A stretch of 64,000 nt of DNA, taken from NCBI GenBank assembly GCA_001247695.2, contig LGRX02034368.1, positions 1-64,000 of the forward strand, written 5' to 3'. The position numbers and the translations under genes were made by a program. Each line of letters starts with the position of its first letter. Position 1 is the stretch's first letter. The stretch comes from Cymbomonas tetramitiformis (Eukaryota; Chlorophyta; Pyramimonadophyceae; Pyramimonadales; Pyramimonadaceae). Below the pieces are notes generated by a model that was given only the letters and a program-made list of their open reading frames with translations, had not been told where the DNA came from and searched no databases. Shown here piece after piece: positions 52,360 through 60,915 of the stretch.

Positions 52360-54948
52360 ATGAGGCCGGGTGTCCTGCAGGCGTTCTTCACGCTTGCAGG
52401 CAGTGCAGTGGTTTGGTGGTGGCTGGGGCAAGGTCCCATGCCCATAGTTGCTGTTTGGGCGATGCTGGAAGCATTGGGCTGGCATCTGATGCAATGCCCT
52501 TTTCAGATTTGGTGGTGGCGCTGCGTCGCCTCGTGCTGGGACTCACTTCAGACATGGTGGTCACTCGCTCGACGTTATCCCCGCCGTGAGTGCTATGACA
52601 TTTGGGTGCTATGGGCCCTCGCCGTCATTTGGTACGCTGGGCTCCTCTTCGTGCACACCACAGGTGTCTGTGCCGGCATACGCCACGTTCATGCAAAGGA
52701 TTGGACGGTGGTGCCCCTCCGGGGGGTGGTTATTTCCCTGGCGTGCTGGTCACGCTGTGTTGAGGCCGTGCTCCTTATGATCCTCGCCTGGCTCTGGATC
52801 TGTGCTGGTCTGCATTCTGACGATGTTGCGCGCGATGCTTCTCATGCTGCCGACTTCCCTCTGGACATACATGGCAGCCAAGTTGGTCGGGGATGGACTG
52901 TCCCGTCATTGCGCTGGTCCCAGGTTTTCTTACTGGGGCGTGTGTCCCTGCCCACTTTGCCCGTCAGGCTGGATAAGCCTCGTTTTGCGGCACGCTGGGC
53001 GCAGCTTCGGCACAATCTTAGGCTGCACCGCGTCGCGCAGGCCGCCTACCTGGCGCTTGTCTTCACGCTGGTGGTCTTTGCTGCCGCTGGTGGGAGTTCT
53101 CGCTTAACGCACGGGGGGTGGAGAATGATGGCGTGCTTGTTCGCTTCGAACCCGCCGGTAGCCGCGGTGCGGTTCAACAGAATTTTGCGATTTTTTTTGC
53201 TTTTGTGCGGGATTTTGTGGGTCGCCGGCAAGCTGGCAGAGGGTATGCCTGCACATGGTGCCATGCCATCCACACGGATTGCCTGGGGTGCGTCGCCTTG
53301 CACTTCCTGGGAGGCTCAGCAGTCGTCAAGGCAGTGGGAGCCGGGCTGGGAGGCCAACGTCGCAGAGCAGGATGCGGTCTTGCCGTACACCGTGTTGGAC
53401 GAGCTTCAGCCTCTGGGCAAGACGACTGTGACCAAGGACGAGGCAGCGTGGCCCGACACAGAGCTCAACGCCACGTTTGGAGGCCATCCTGACTTCAGGG
53501 AGGAACATTGGGAGGAGATGCGAGCTGTTCTTCGCAGATGCAAGGGCACCTTCGCCAACACCCCTCACGACCTGACAGGCTACAAGGGCAAGGCGGAGCA
53601 CAACACGTTCTCCATCCCGTTCAAGGACGAGTCCAAGGCTGTCTACCAGAGGCCGAGGAAGTACAGCCCGGGCGAGCAGGAGATCATTGACATTCACTGC
53701 AAGGAGTTGCTGGAGTATGGCTTCATAGAGCCCGCAGCCAAGCATTGCAGGCACGCAAGCAACGTCGTTGTGGCCGGCAAGAAGGATCACGAGACTGGCT
53801 TGTGGACCCAGACACGCTTCTGCGTAGATCTCAGAGGCGTCAACCGACACTCTCTCAAGGACAATACCTTGCCGCATCGACCAGAGGAGCTTTACCAGAA
53901 GGTGGCGAAGGCGAGGTTCAAGACGACGCTGGATGCCACCAAAGCCTTCCACCAGATTCCTATGGCCACAGAAGAGGACAGGAGCAAGACGGCGTTTTGG
54001 TGGAAGAACCAGTTGTACCAGTACACCTCGATGCCTTTCGGGGCTGCTGGAGCAACGTCTGCATTTGTGAGGATCATGGACTACGAGCTACGTCACCTGC
54101 AACATTGCACGGTGGCGTACGTCGATGACGTAGTGGTCTACACGGATTCCACGCCCGAGCAGCATCTGAAGGATGTCGAGGAGGTGTTGCGCACGTTAGG
54201 AGACGCTGGCATAAGGCTGCACGCAGGCAAGAGCACCTTTGGGGCAGCCACTGTGGACTTTCTGGGCTACCGCATTGGGCACAACTCTATTGGTGCGCAG
54301 GAGGCAAAGTGCAAGGCCATCCAGGACCTCCCGAGGCCTCAGGACAAGACTGGGCTCCGCTCTATTCTGGGCATGATGAACTACTATAAGGGCCTGGTGG
54401 GTGAGCCGGGGGGACCGAATTATTCTGAGATGGCGCGCCCCCTCAACGACTTGCTCAAGAAAGAGATCACAGATATCAAGGGAGCTTGGGGGAAGGAGCA
54501 GGACCAGGCGCTCCAGGACCTGAAGGACTCGCTCTGTGCTGGGAGATGTCTGAGGCCAATCGATTATGACAGGCCCCTCATACTGTACACCGACTGGAGC
54601 ACCTATGGCATTGGTGCAGTGCTGGGCCAGAAGGACGACGATGGAAAGGAGTACATTTGCATGGCGATCAGTCGCTCCTTGAGCAAAACGGAGAGACAGT
54701 ACGCTAGCTTCAAAGGTGAGATGCTTGCAGTGGTGTGGGCAGTGCGCACGCTGAGGCAGTACCTGCATGGCGCCCACTTCACGCTGGTGACCGACCATTC
54801 GCCACTTACCACCTTGATGGAGAAGTCTGACCTTCAGGGACAGCATCTACGATGGGCGATCAGCCTACAGGAGTTCGACTTCACGGCGCAGCAGGAAAAG
54901 TGCGGAACTTCGACAAGGATGCCTCGTCAGTCAGAGTCCTTCTCGTGA
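52360..54948 (+). CDS. Ty3/gypsy-type reverse transcriptase-RNase H, lacking integrase
   Basis: 862 codons. RT starts near residue 460 (HASNVVVAGKKD, FCVDLRGVNRHS), with the TLDATKAFHQIPM, SMPFGAAGATSAF and YVDDVVVY motifs (the catalytic YVDD near residue 586) and YRIGHNSI. RNase H near residues 740-830 has LYTDWSTYGIGAVLG, KGEMLAVVWAVRTLRQYL and VTDHSPL. The frame ends shortly after, where the usual linker to integrase would begin (EFDFTAQQEKCGT). No integrase follows, so the element is 3'-deleted or frameshifted. The first ~300 residues are unusual: several hydrophobic, Trp-rich segments (VVWWWLGQGPMPIVAVW, LALVFTLVVFAAAGG, FFLLLCGILWVAG) that look membrane-spanning. Protease was not recognised. 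Confidence 0.8.
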   Translation: MRPGVLQAFFTLAGSAVVWWWLGQGPMPIVAVWAMLEALGWHLMQCPFQIWWWRCVASCWDSLQTWWSLARRYPRRECYDIWVLWALAVIWYAGLLFVHTTGVCAGIRHVHAKDWTVVPLRGVVISLACWSRCVEAVLLMILAWLWICAGLHSDDVARDASHAADFPLDIHGSQVGRGWTVPSLRWSQVFLLGRVSLPTLPVRLDKPRFAARWAQLRHNLRLHRVAQAAYLALVFTLVVFAAAGGSSRLTHGGWRMMACLFASNPPVAAVRFNRILRFFLLLCGILWVAGKLAEGMPAHGAMPSTRIAWGASPCTSWEAQQSSRQWEPGWEANVAEQDAVLPYTVLDELQPLGKTTVTKDEAAWPDTELNATFGGHPDFREEHWEEMRAVLRRCKGTFANTPHDLTGYKGKAEHNTFSIPFKDESKAVYQRPRKYSPGEQEIIDIHCKELLEYGFIEPAAKHCRHASNVVVAGKKDHETGLWTQTRFCVDLRGVNRHSLKDNTLPHRPEELYQKVAKARFKTTLDATKAFHQIPMATEEDRSKTAFWWKNQLYQYTSMPFGAAGATSAFVRIMDYELRHLQHCTVAYVDDVVVYTDSTPEQHLKDVEEVLRTLGDAGIRLHAGKSTFGAATVDFLGYRIGHNSIGAQEAKCKAIQDLPRPQDKTGLRSILGMMNYYKGLVGEPGGPNYSEMARPLNDLLKKEITDIKGAWGKEQDQALQDLKDSLCAGRCLRPIDYDRPLILYTDWSTYGIGAVLGQKDDDGKEYICMAISRSLSKTERQYASFKGEMLAVVWAVRTLRQYLHGAHFTLVTDHSPLTTLMEKSDLQGQHLRWAISLQEFDFTAQQEKCGTSTRMPRQSESFS

Positions 54949-55970
54949 GGAGCTCCCTGTTCGGGACTCTCGGGACCACCTCCTTTCCAGTGAACAGTTC
55001 GTCAAAAATGACCTGTCGTCCCGAAATGCACGGCACCCTAACTGTGATGTTACTCCGGGGGGGTGTATTCCGCTGTCGCGTAGGTTCACCTGTCTCTCCC
55101 CCGTTCTCGGTGCCTTGGGACCTGGCTCGTCAGCCTCTTGTTCGTTGATTGCTGGGATTTCTTCTACTGCAGACGCCATTGTGTGAGTGCTGGGAGTTTG
55201 GCCCGCCGAAGAGAGAAGATGTTTTCGAATTTGAAACGTCCAGTTTGCAAGACCCGCAGTATGTGCGCCGTGTGTAGAGGAGTGTCGCCTCCCGTCGCGT
55301 CCGTTCGCGTGGTAACCGACACCTCCGCTGTCACTCCCCTGTTCGCGAAGGGAGTATCGTGAGCCCGGAGTTCGGATCGGAGGGTCAGGTTCTGCATCGC
55401 AGACAACGCGGGTAGAATCCACGGTATCTCCTCGCTCTGTATGCGTGGTTCGCCGCGGCAATTTGCCGAATCCGCGGCTGGGGCGTCGGGAATTCGAGAC
55501 CCGCCCTTCCGTACTACCTGGGTCCCTGGGCTTGCGGGCCGTTAGTGGTGCTGTGCCCACCCCCCCTTTTTTGTGGGGTGAAGTCCTCGCCCGGCAGAGG
55601 CGGGTCCCGCCCCCCCGTGCTGTGTGCCGGCGGGGGTGCCCGGGGCTCTATATTCCCCGGCCGTTGCCCCCTGATTGTGGTCGCTCTCGGCAGTATTGTC
55701 GATTTCGCAGGTTTCACAGACTCGAGTGGTACCGGCTTGTTCTGCGTTGCGCATTACACCCGCGTACCCCTTGCCCGCGCCTGTTAAATCGTTGAATCGG
55801 GCGACATGCTCGCGCAAGGAGTGTTGCGTGTAATTTGGTACTCCACCCCGCAGATGCCTCGTTAAAGAGAACATTTTCCTAAGACCCTGCATTTTCCCGC
55901 TGGGCTCCTGGAGGAATTCTTTAAAAGTCGGAGGTTGCCAGTTCGGTCCGGGGGCTCCCCCTCCGTCTCT
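54949..55970. other. Ty3-like element tail and unassigned GC-rich sequence
   Basis: A short G run (ACTCCGGGGGGGTGTATTCC, near 55060) could be a polypurine tract before an LTR starting TGTATTCC, but no second LTR copy was found. Overlapping frames on both strands up to 209 codons lack motifs. No gene is called. Confidence 0.45.
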
Positions 55971-57131
55971 GTGCTAGGAGGCAAGCACAAGAGCAGGAAA
56001 AACGGCTAAGTATAAAACGCAAGAGTACTCAGTACGGAGTACAGTAGGACCGATCAGAATGATGTTGATGTGAGGTGCCTAGCCTGTTGTACGGAGTACT
56101 CAGTACAGTAGAGTTATGGAAAGAGTTCATGAGCCTTGCATAAGAACTCTAAGTGTAACCAGTTTCGGAGATGAGAACTGAACTGAAAAGTGTAACATAA
56201 AAGTAAAGAGCCGTAACTGCTGTATATTGTAGAAGGATTTACGAAACCGAAGTCCGATAGTAGACCAACCGAAATCATACCTCGTGCGGTCGTTTAATAA
56301 GTATAGATAATATAAGTCCGAAACCGTAAAGAAGAGAAGAAGCAAGAGTGTAGACTCCTACAAAATGGTAATTAGTTCGTATTTTCACGTTGCTTCCCTG
56401 TCTTTTTAGCGCGAATTCTGATCATACCCGCCCTGCCTTGCGCGACTAGCTAGCGAAGTGCGACACTACGAAATCGAGAATGCCTGTGCTTTCGTTCTTG
56501 TTGCGCGGCGGTGTGTGGGTTTGAGGGTTCCAGGTCGCTTGGAGCCGCGTCGGTGTGGAGGAATCTAGCCCGACGACAATCTTTTGAGGTGCGCGCGTTG
56601 CCTTGGTCCTAGCACGCATAGCACGCATAGCACGCATAGCCGTGTTTTGGACTCGCAGGTCTCGGGAAATCGGAATCGTCTCAGTTTTTCGGCAAATCCG
56701 ACCCTTCGCGGCGGAAGCGCTGCGCAAATTTTTGAATTTTGCGTGGCTTTTGCTGAAATTCGGAGTTGGTTCGAGATTTCGCCTACCTTTAATTTGGCCC
56801 TCTAGTCCCCCCTATTCGGGAATCTCCGCGCTTCGGCCGGTGTGTCTGCTTGTGCTCGCGCACAAGTAGCGAATTCCTGGGAGCGGGTACTAGTTGCCAC
56901 GCCAACCGTTTTTCGATTGGTTAATTCACGAGCGTGCAACGTGTGATGTTCCCCATGGGACTTTAGTTTTCTAGAATCCTCTTTTCCGGAAATCTCCGCG
57001 CCTCGGCCGGTGTAGCTGCTTGTGCTCGGGCGCAAGTGGTGAATTTCTGGATCGGCGGGTGCTAGTCGCCACGTGTGTCGTGTGGCACTTTCGGCTTTAG
57101 CTAATTAGATCTCACGCATAGCACGCATACA
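55971..57131 (+). repeat. Family X copy 2, 5' region
   Basis: Starts TGTGCTAGGAGGCAAGCAC and parallels 39312-40505 throughout, including GTACTCAGTACGGAGTACAG (found twice in each copy with variations), the CCGACCCTTCGCGGCGGAAG block and the duplicated TTCCGGAAAT/CTTCGGCCGGTGT segment directly before the ORF. Likely promoter and leader of the family's ORF. Tandem GCACGCATA units lie at 56605-56640 and 57112-57129. Confidence 0.85.
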
Positions 57132-57147
57132 ATGCCGATGTACTCGG

Positions 57148-60100
57148 ATGAAGAGGAATGCCTCGGTCGGTCGGGCCGTCGTGGGGGGGGGTCGGGCCGG
57201 CGCCGCCCCCGGCTCAGCCGTGGGGTCCGGTCGGTCGGGGTCTCGCGCTGCGGGCCTGTCGGTCGGCCCAGGCTCTGGGGAGTTCTGGGGCGCGGCTGGC
57301 GGGTCAGACAGCCGGGATTGGCGCTCCCGTGAGAGGGGGGAGGGAGTGCGGCGTGCGCTTGCACGCCAATACGGCGGTGAAGCCCTCGAGGTTACACCGG
57401 CGCGCACGCCCCTGAGAGCCCCTCCAGGGTTGTCTGGTGGGCCCCCCAGGGCCTCGCCACCGAAAACCCCTTCACCAGCGAGAGTCAGTGGGGCTGAGCC
57501 AGTGTCCGAGCTCGCATTGAGCTCGGCGCTACGGCAGCCGGCGCGCCGGAAGCGTGCGTCGCCCGAAGCTCCGGCGCCGGCGGCAGGCGCCAGCTCCGCT
57601 AAGGGGTTGAACCCCTCGGCAGCTCCCTTCTCCCCACTCCCTGCGTCCAGCAGGAGTGCGAGCAGTAGGGTCGTCCGTCAGGAACCGACGTCGGGACCGG
57701 CAGCGTCCTCCCTCTCTCCCCTCGTGGGGAGCGAGCAAGGAAATCTCATCAGCGCCCCAGGGCGCTTTGAGATTTACCGAGCCGGTGACTGGAGCCCCCC
57801 TGCAGAAGGGGAGTCTGATGATGTCCGGCGCCCAGAGCGGCTGGACGTCGTCCAGTCACGGGGGCACGAGTCTCGCATCCGGCCCAATCCGGCTTGGCGA
57901 GGAGAGCGACGTCAATCCATGCTCGCATTGGCCCTCCGTCAATGGAGCACCTGGGCGCTGAATTCAGCGCAACGACGTGCGAGAGTCTCCCTGCCATCTC
58001 GTCAGCGCGCAACCGCGCGGCTTGCGTGGGTCGCATGGAAGGCCAGGACGGACCAGTCAGCGCATCAGCGCGAGCTCCAGCGCCTGGCATTCCAAGCGTG
58101 GAATGACGTCACCCAGCAGGTCGCCCAACTTCAGGGCCTGTTTGACAGAGGCAGTCGGCGCCGAGTCGAGTCCGCTTTCGCGGCATGGCGCCAGCATGTC
58201 GTCCAGACACAGGGTCTGTGGCGCAGAGGCAGACGTCAAGCTGGAGCTGTCTTCATGGCATGGCACCAGCAGACGATGCTCGCCAAGGAGAGGAGCACCT
58301 GGTGGGTTGGAGTCCGGAGACACCGGATGACCCAGATGGGCAGGAGGTGTCTCCGCGAGTGGCGCCGGCTCCCCAGGACGACCCCAGTCAGCTCGGACTC
58401 GTCCCAGGGAACGAGTGCCCGCCGTCCAGTAAGAAAGGCGGGAACCTCATCCGGTGTCAGCTCTTGCTCGGATTCCGACCAGGAGTCTATGTGGCAAGAC
58501 ATCCGTCGAGGCCTAAAGCGCCTGGGGAAAGACCACCCGCTGTCAGGGCTAATGTGGTTCCAGCTCAAGGACCATGGGCTCTCCGAGGACGGCGCTTATC
58601 GCCTGGAGATCCACCAGCAGTCAGTCTCCGAGTCCAGGGGGTTGATGCAGCAAAAGCGCGAGGACCCTCACAACTCCCTCGGGAGGTGTAGATTCTCTGT
58701 CTTTGCCATCAACGCCAGCAGACCAGGGGAGCTAGTACGCCGAGGAGTGGACCTCCAGGAGGTAAGGAGAGCGGTCGTCGCGGCCGTCAGAATGAGCGGC
58801 CGCACCCGGAAGTCACACAGGGGTCTTAGGAAGTCAGGTGCAGCACCTCCGAGTTCCGCAGCCCCCGGTGGGAACTGGTCGAACCGGTTTGCTCCCCTCT
58901 CGTCCTCATCGGAGGAAGAGCATCCCGCGGAACGTCCGAGGCCCAGGACTCAGGCGCCTAAGCCGAGCGGCCCCAGTCGCCCGGTGCCTCGCACCCGGAA
59001 GCCCAGTCGAGCACCCTCGGCCCCGCACCCCGGTCCGACTTCGTCAGGGGACACGTCGTCGTCCCCGGAGTCCACCTGGAGCAGGAACAGTCAGGACCTG
59101 CGAGAGCTGAAGGAAGCCTGGCAGAAGGAGTCGCAAGCTCGGGAGGCGGCTGCCGAGGCTCGCCTGGAACAGCTGTCTCGGCAGCTCCAAGAGAGCCAAA
59201 GAGCGGCCGAGGAGCGCAGGATCTCCGATCAGCGCGCTGCCGAGGAGCGTAGGGCCTCCGAGCAACGTGCTGTCGAAGAGCGCTGGGCCGCGGACCGGCT
59301 GGCTGCAGAAGCCCGGGAGACTGCCAGGCAGTTGGCTGTCGACGAGAGCGTCGCTCAGCAGGTAGCTGCCGAAGAGCGGCGAGCGTCGGCTGAGGCTCAG
59401 CTAGAGGAGAGGCTGCAGGCGGTCATAGAGTCTCAAGTCCAAAGGCTCGCCCTGGTTCAGGCTTCGCCCTCGGGACCCGTGGAGTCGGACGCTCGAGGGC
59501 CCTCAGCGGCAATGTCGAGTCCGGTTCAGGAGACGCCCACCTCCCGAGGGGGGCATGAGCTGGTAGAGCCTGCTTCCGTCGTCACCTGTGACGTCGAGAA
59601 CCGGGACGGGCGAAGCCCGCCGGAGGAGTCACACACGAGCGTGGCATCGCTCCCGTCGCACGCATGGGACTTTGTTTCCCTTCCTATACAGGTCTGCGAC
59701 GCCCTCCGGATGCACGTGGTCGGGTATGCCAAGCCGGGGATCGAAGCCCAGCACCTGTTTTACGATGCAGCCCGTAGGTATCGCTCCCTTGGTCAGGTCG
59801 CCGGGTGCTTGCACCCTGCCAGTCGGATCAGGCAATGCCTGAAGGCAAGAGTCTCGGACGAGGACAGGGTCCTCGGGGCCCAGGTGATTCACAGTCTCAC
59901 GACGGCCTTGGCGTCCGTCGCAGAGAGCTGCGCTCGCTGTGGGTGCGGGCACGAGGAGAGCCCGGTGCGTATGTGGGCGTGTCAAGTAAGCACTAAGAAA
60001 AGTGTGGTAGCGTTCCTGAAAAAGGTGTACCTGCCGGTGTGTGGGTTTTGCGCCGCGGACGTGTGGCCCGGTGCTTTCGACGACTTTCCGGCTGTGACAC

Positions 60101-60372
60101 CGCCTCCGCTGGCCGCGGCGGTAGACACACCGGAAGACGGGGGGGGGATGGTCCCTCAACTGGAGCACTCGGAGCCAAACGAGCTTCCGGAGATGCCCGG
60201 TGCCAGCAGTCATGGTGGTCCCGGAGGCTCGGGGGGCGGTGACCCTGGAGGGCCAGGAGGCCCGGGGAGTCCGGGCGAGGACCCTGGCGGCGATGGCGAG
60301 GACGGGGATGGCGACAGCCAGTTCACCTTCTCGTCTTCCTCTCGTTACAGGGAGCCCCCAAGCGAGAGTTAG
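57148..60372 (+). CDS. Family X ORF: large protein with Sfi1-like Trp repeats, coiled coil and Cys-rich C-terminus
   Basis: 1074 codons to TAG 60372. The frame starts at ATG 57148, but copy 1 supports an N-terminus MYSDxEE read in another frame from 57138, so the first ~60 residues are uncertain. Residues ~85-230 are Pro/Ser-rich. At ~250-400 there are spaced A..W repeats (ALALRQWSTWALNSAQRR, RLAWVAWKARTDQSAHQ, RRRVESAFAAWRQHVVQ, AGAVFMAWHQQ) like centrin-binding Sfi1 repeats. Then comes a Ser/Pro linker, a long coiled coil at ~660-780 (repeated AEERRASEQRA units), and a Cys-rich motif near 925-970 (CARCGCGHEE then VCGFCAADVWPG). The Gly/Asp-rich tail ends REPPSES. Three copies of the family in 60 kb point to a multi-copy or mobile gene. 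No enzymatic domain. Function unknown. Confidence 0.7.
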   Translation: MKRNASVGRAVVGGGRAGAAPGSAVGSGRSGSRAAGLSVGPGSGEFWGAAGGSDSRDWRSRERGEGVRRALARQYGGEALEVTPARTPLRAPPGLSGGPPRASPPKTPSPARVSGAEPVSELALSSALRQPARRKRASPEAPAPAAGASSAKGLNPSAAPFSPLPASSRSASSRVVRQEPTSGPAASSLSPLVGSEQGNLISAPGRFEIYRAGDWSPPAEGESDDVRRPERLDVVQSRGHESRIRPNPAWRGERRQSMLALALRQWSTWALNSAQRRARVSLPSRQRATARLAWVAWKARTDQSAHQRELQRLAFQAWNDVTQQVAQLQGLFDRGSRRRVESAFAAWRQHVVQTQGLWRRGRRQAGAVFMAWHQQTMLAKERSTWWVGVRRHRMTQMGRRCLREWRRLPRTTPVSSDSSQGTSARRPVRKAGTSSGVSSCSDSDQESMWQDIRRGLKRLGKDHPLSGLMWFQLKDHGLSEDGAYRLEIHQQSVSESRGLMQQKREDPHNSLGRCRFSVFAINASRPGELVRRGVDLQEVRRAVVAAVRMSGRTRKSHRGLRKSGAAPPSSAAPGGNWSNRFAPLSSSSEEEHPAERPRPRTQAPKPSGPSRPVPRTRKPSRAPSAPHPGPTSSGDTSSSPESTWSRNSQDLRELKEAWQKESQAREAAAEARLEQLSRQLQESQRAAEERRISDQRAAEERRASEQRAVEERWAADRLAAEARETARQLAVDESVAQQVAAEERRASAEAQLEERLQAVIESQVQRLALVQASPSGPVESDARGPSAAMSSPVQETPTSRGGHELVEPASVVTCDVENRDGRSPPEESHTSVASLPSHAWDFVSLPIQVCDALRMHVVGYAKPGIEAQHLFYDAARRYRSLGQVAGCLHPASRIRQCLKARVSDEDRVLGAQVIHSLTTALASVAESCARCGCGHEESPVRMWACQVSTKKSVVAFLKKVYLPVCGFCAADVWPGAFDDFPAVTPPPLAAAVDTPEDGGGMVPQLEHSEPNELPEMPGASSHGGPGGSGGGDPGGPGGPGSPGEDPGGDGEDGDGDSQFTFSSSSRYREPPSES

Positions 60373-60463
60373 TTTTGGTCCAGTCAGTCCGTCCAGTCCG
60401 TCCAGTCCGTCCAGTCCGTCCAGTCCGTCCAGTTTGGACGGACTGGACGGACCGGACCAAACA
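60373..60463 (+). terminator. Large GTCCAGTCC hairpin immediately after the family X stop codon
   Basis: GTTTTGGTCCAGTCAGTCCG with six tandem TCCAGTCCG units is followed by GGACGGACTGGACGGACC and GGACCAAAC. The two arms can pair over roughly 25 bp with the spare units in the loop. It could be a 3'-end processing structure or an element terminus. Confidence 0.6.
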
Positions 60464-60479
60464 TTTTTAACATTCTAAG

Positions 60480-60620
60480 ATTTCGCAAAATAGGGCTCCC
60501 ATACTTAAGCCCATACTTAAGGAGTGTAACGCGTCGGTCCGCGTCGACGCCTGCGTTTTCACATACTTAAGAAAATTTAAATTTTTTCTTCATACTTAAG
60601 GAATATACACCGACTGCCCC
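60480..60620 (+). promoter_or_regulatory. Four CATACTTAAG repeats
   Basis: CATACTTAAG occurs four times (about 60499, 60512, 60561, 60590). It lies between the family X hairpin and the palindrome pair upstream of the transposase. It might be subterminal repeats of the MULE-like element or promoter motifs. Confidence 0.55.
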
Positions 60621-60710
60621 TTCCCCCCCTAATCAGGGACTCAGGGGGTATAACCCAGTCGCATGTGAGTTTCAAACGTGCGTCAGAGAGACGAACCCAA
60701 CGACCGAGCT

Positions 60711-60790
60711 TGACAATCGTATACGATTGTCACACGTGAGTCTGGGTGTCGGACCTAGTGCTCCAGCTTGACAATCGTATACGATTGTCA
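60711..60790. promoter_or_regulatory. Pair of perfect 22-bp palindromes upstream of the transposase
   Basis: TGACAATCGTA and its exact reverse complement TACGATTGTCA are joined to make a 22-bp palindrome at 60711-60732 and 60769-60790. Both are followed by CACGTGAGTCTGGGTGTC, so the unit is a 58-bp tandem duplication. They lie about 125-205 bp before the ATG at 60916. Five more copies lie in the gene's intron. Confidence 0.9.
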
Positions 60791-60915
60791 CACGTGAGTC
60801 TGGGTGTCATAATATAAATATTTACACTAAACCCATGTCTATATAGAGTGTTGTTTTCATAAAATAATTCATTTCTCATGGTACATTCTCATGGTCACAT
60901 TCTCATAGGAATCCA

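Noticed and set aside
54931..55560. 209-codon minus-strand ORF
   Set aside because: No motif, overlaps the tail of the RT ORF antisense, and GC-rich composition explains its length.
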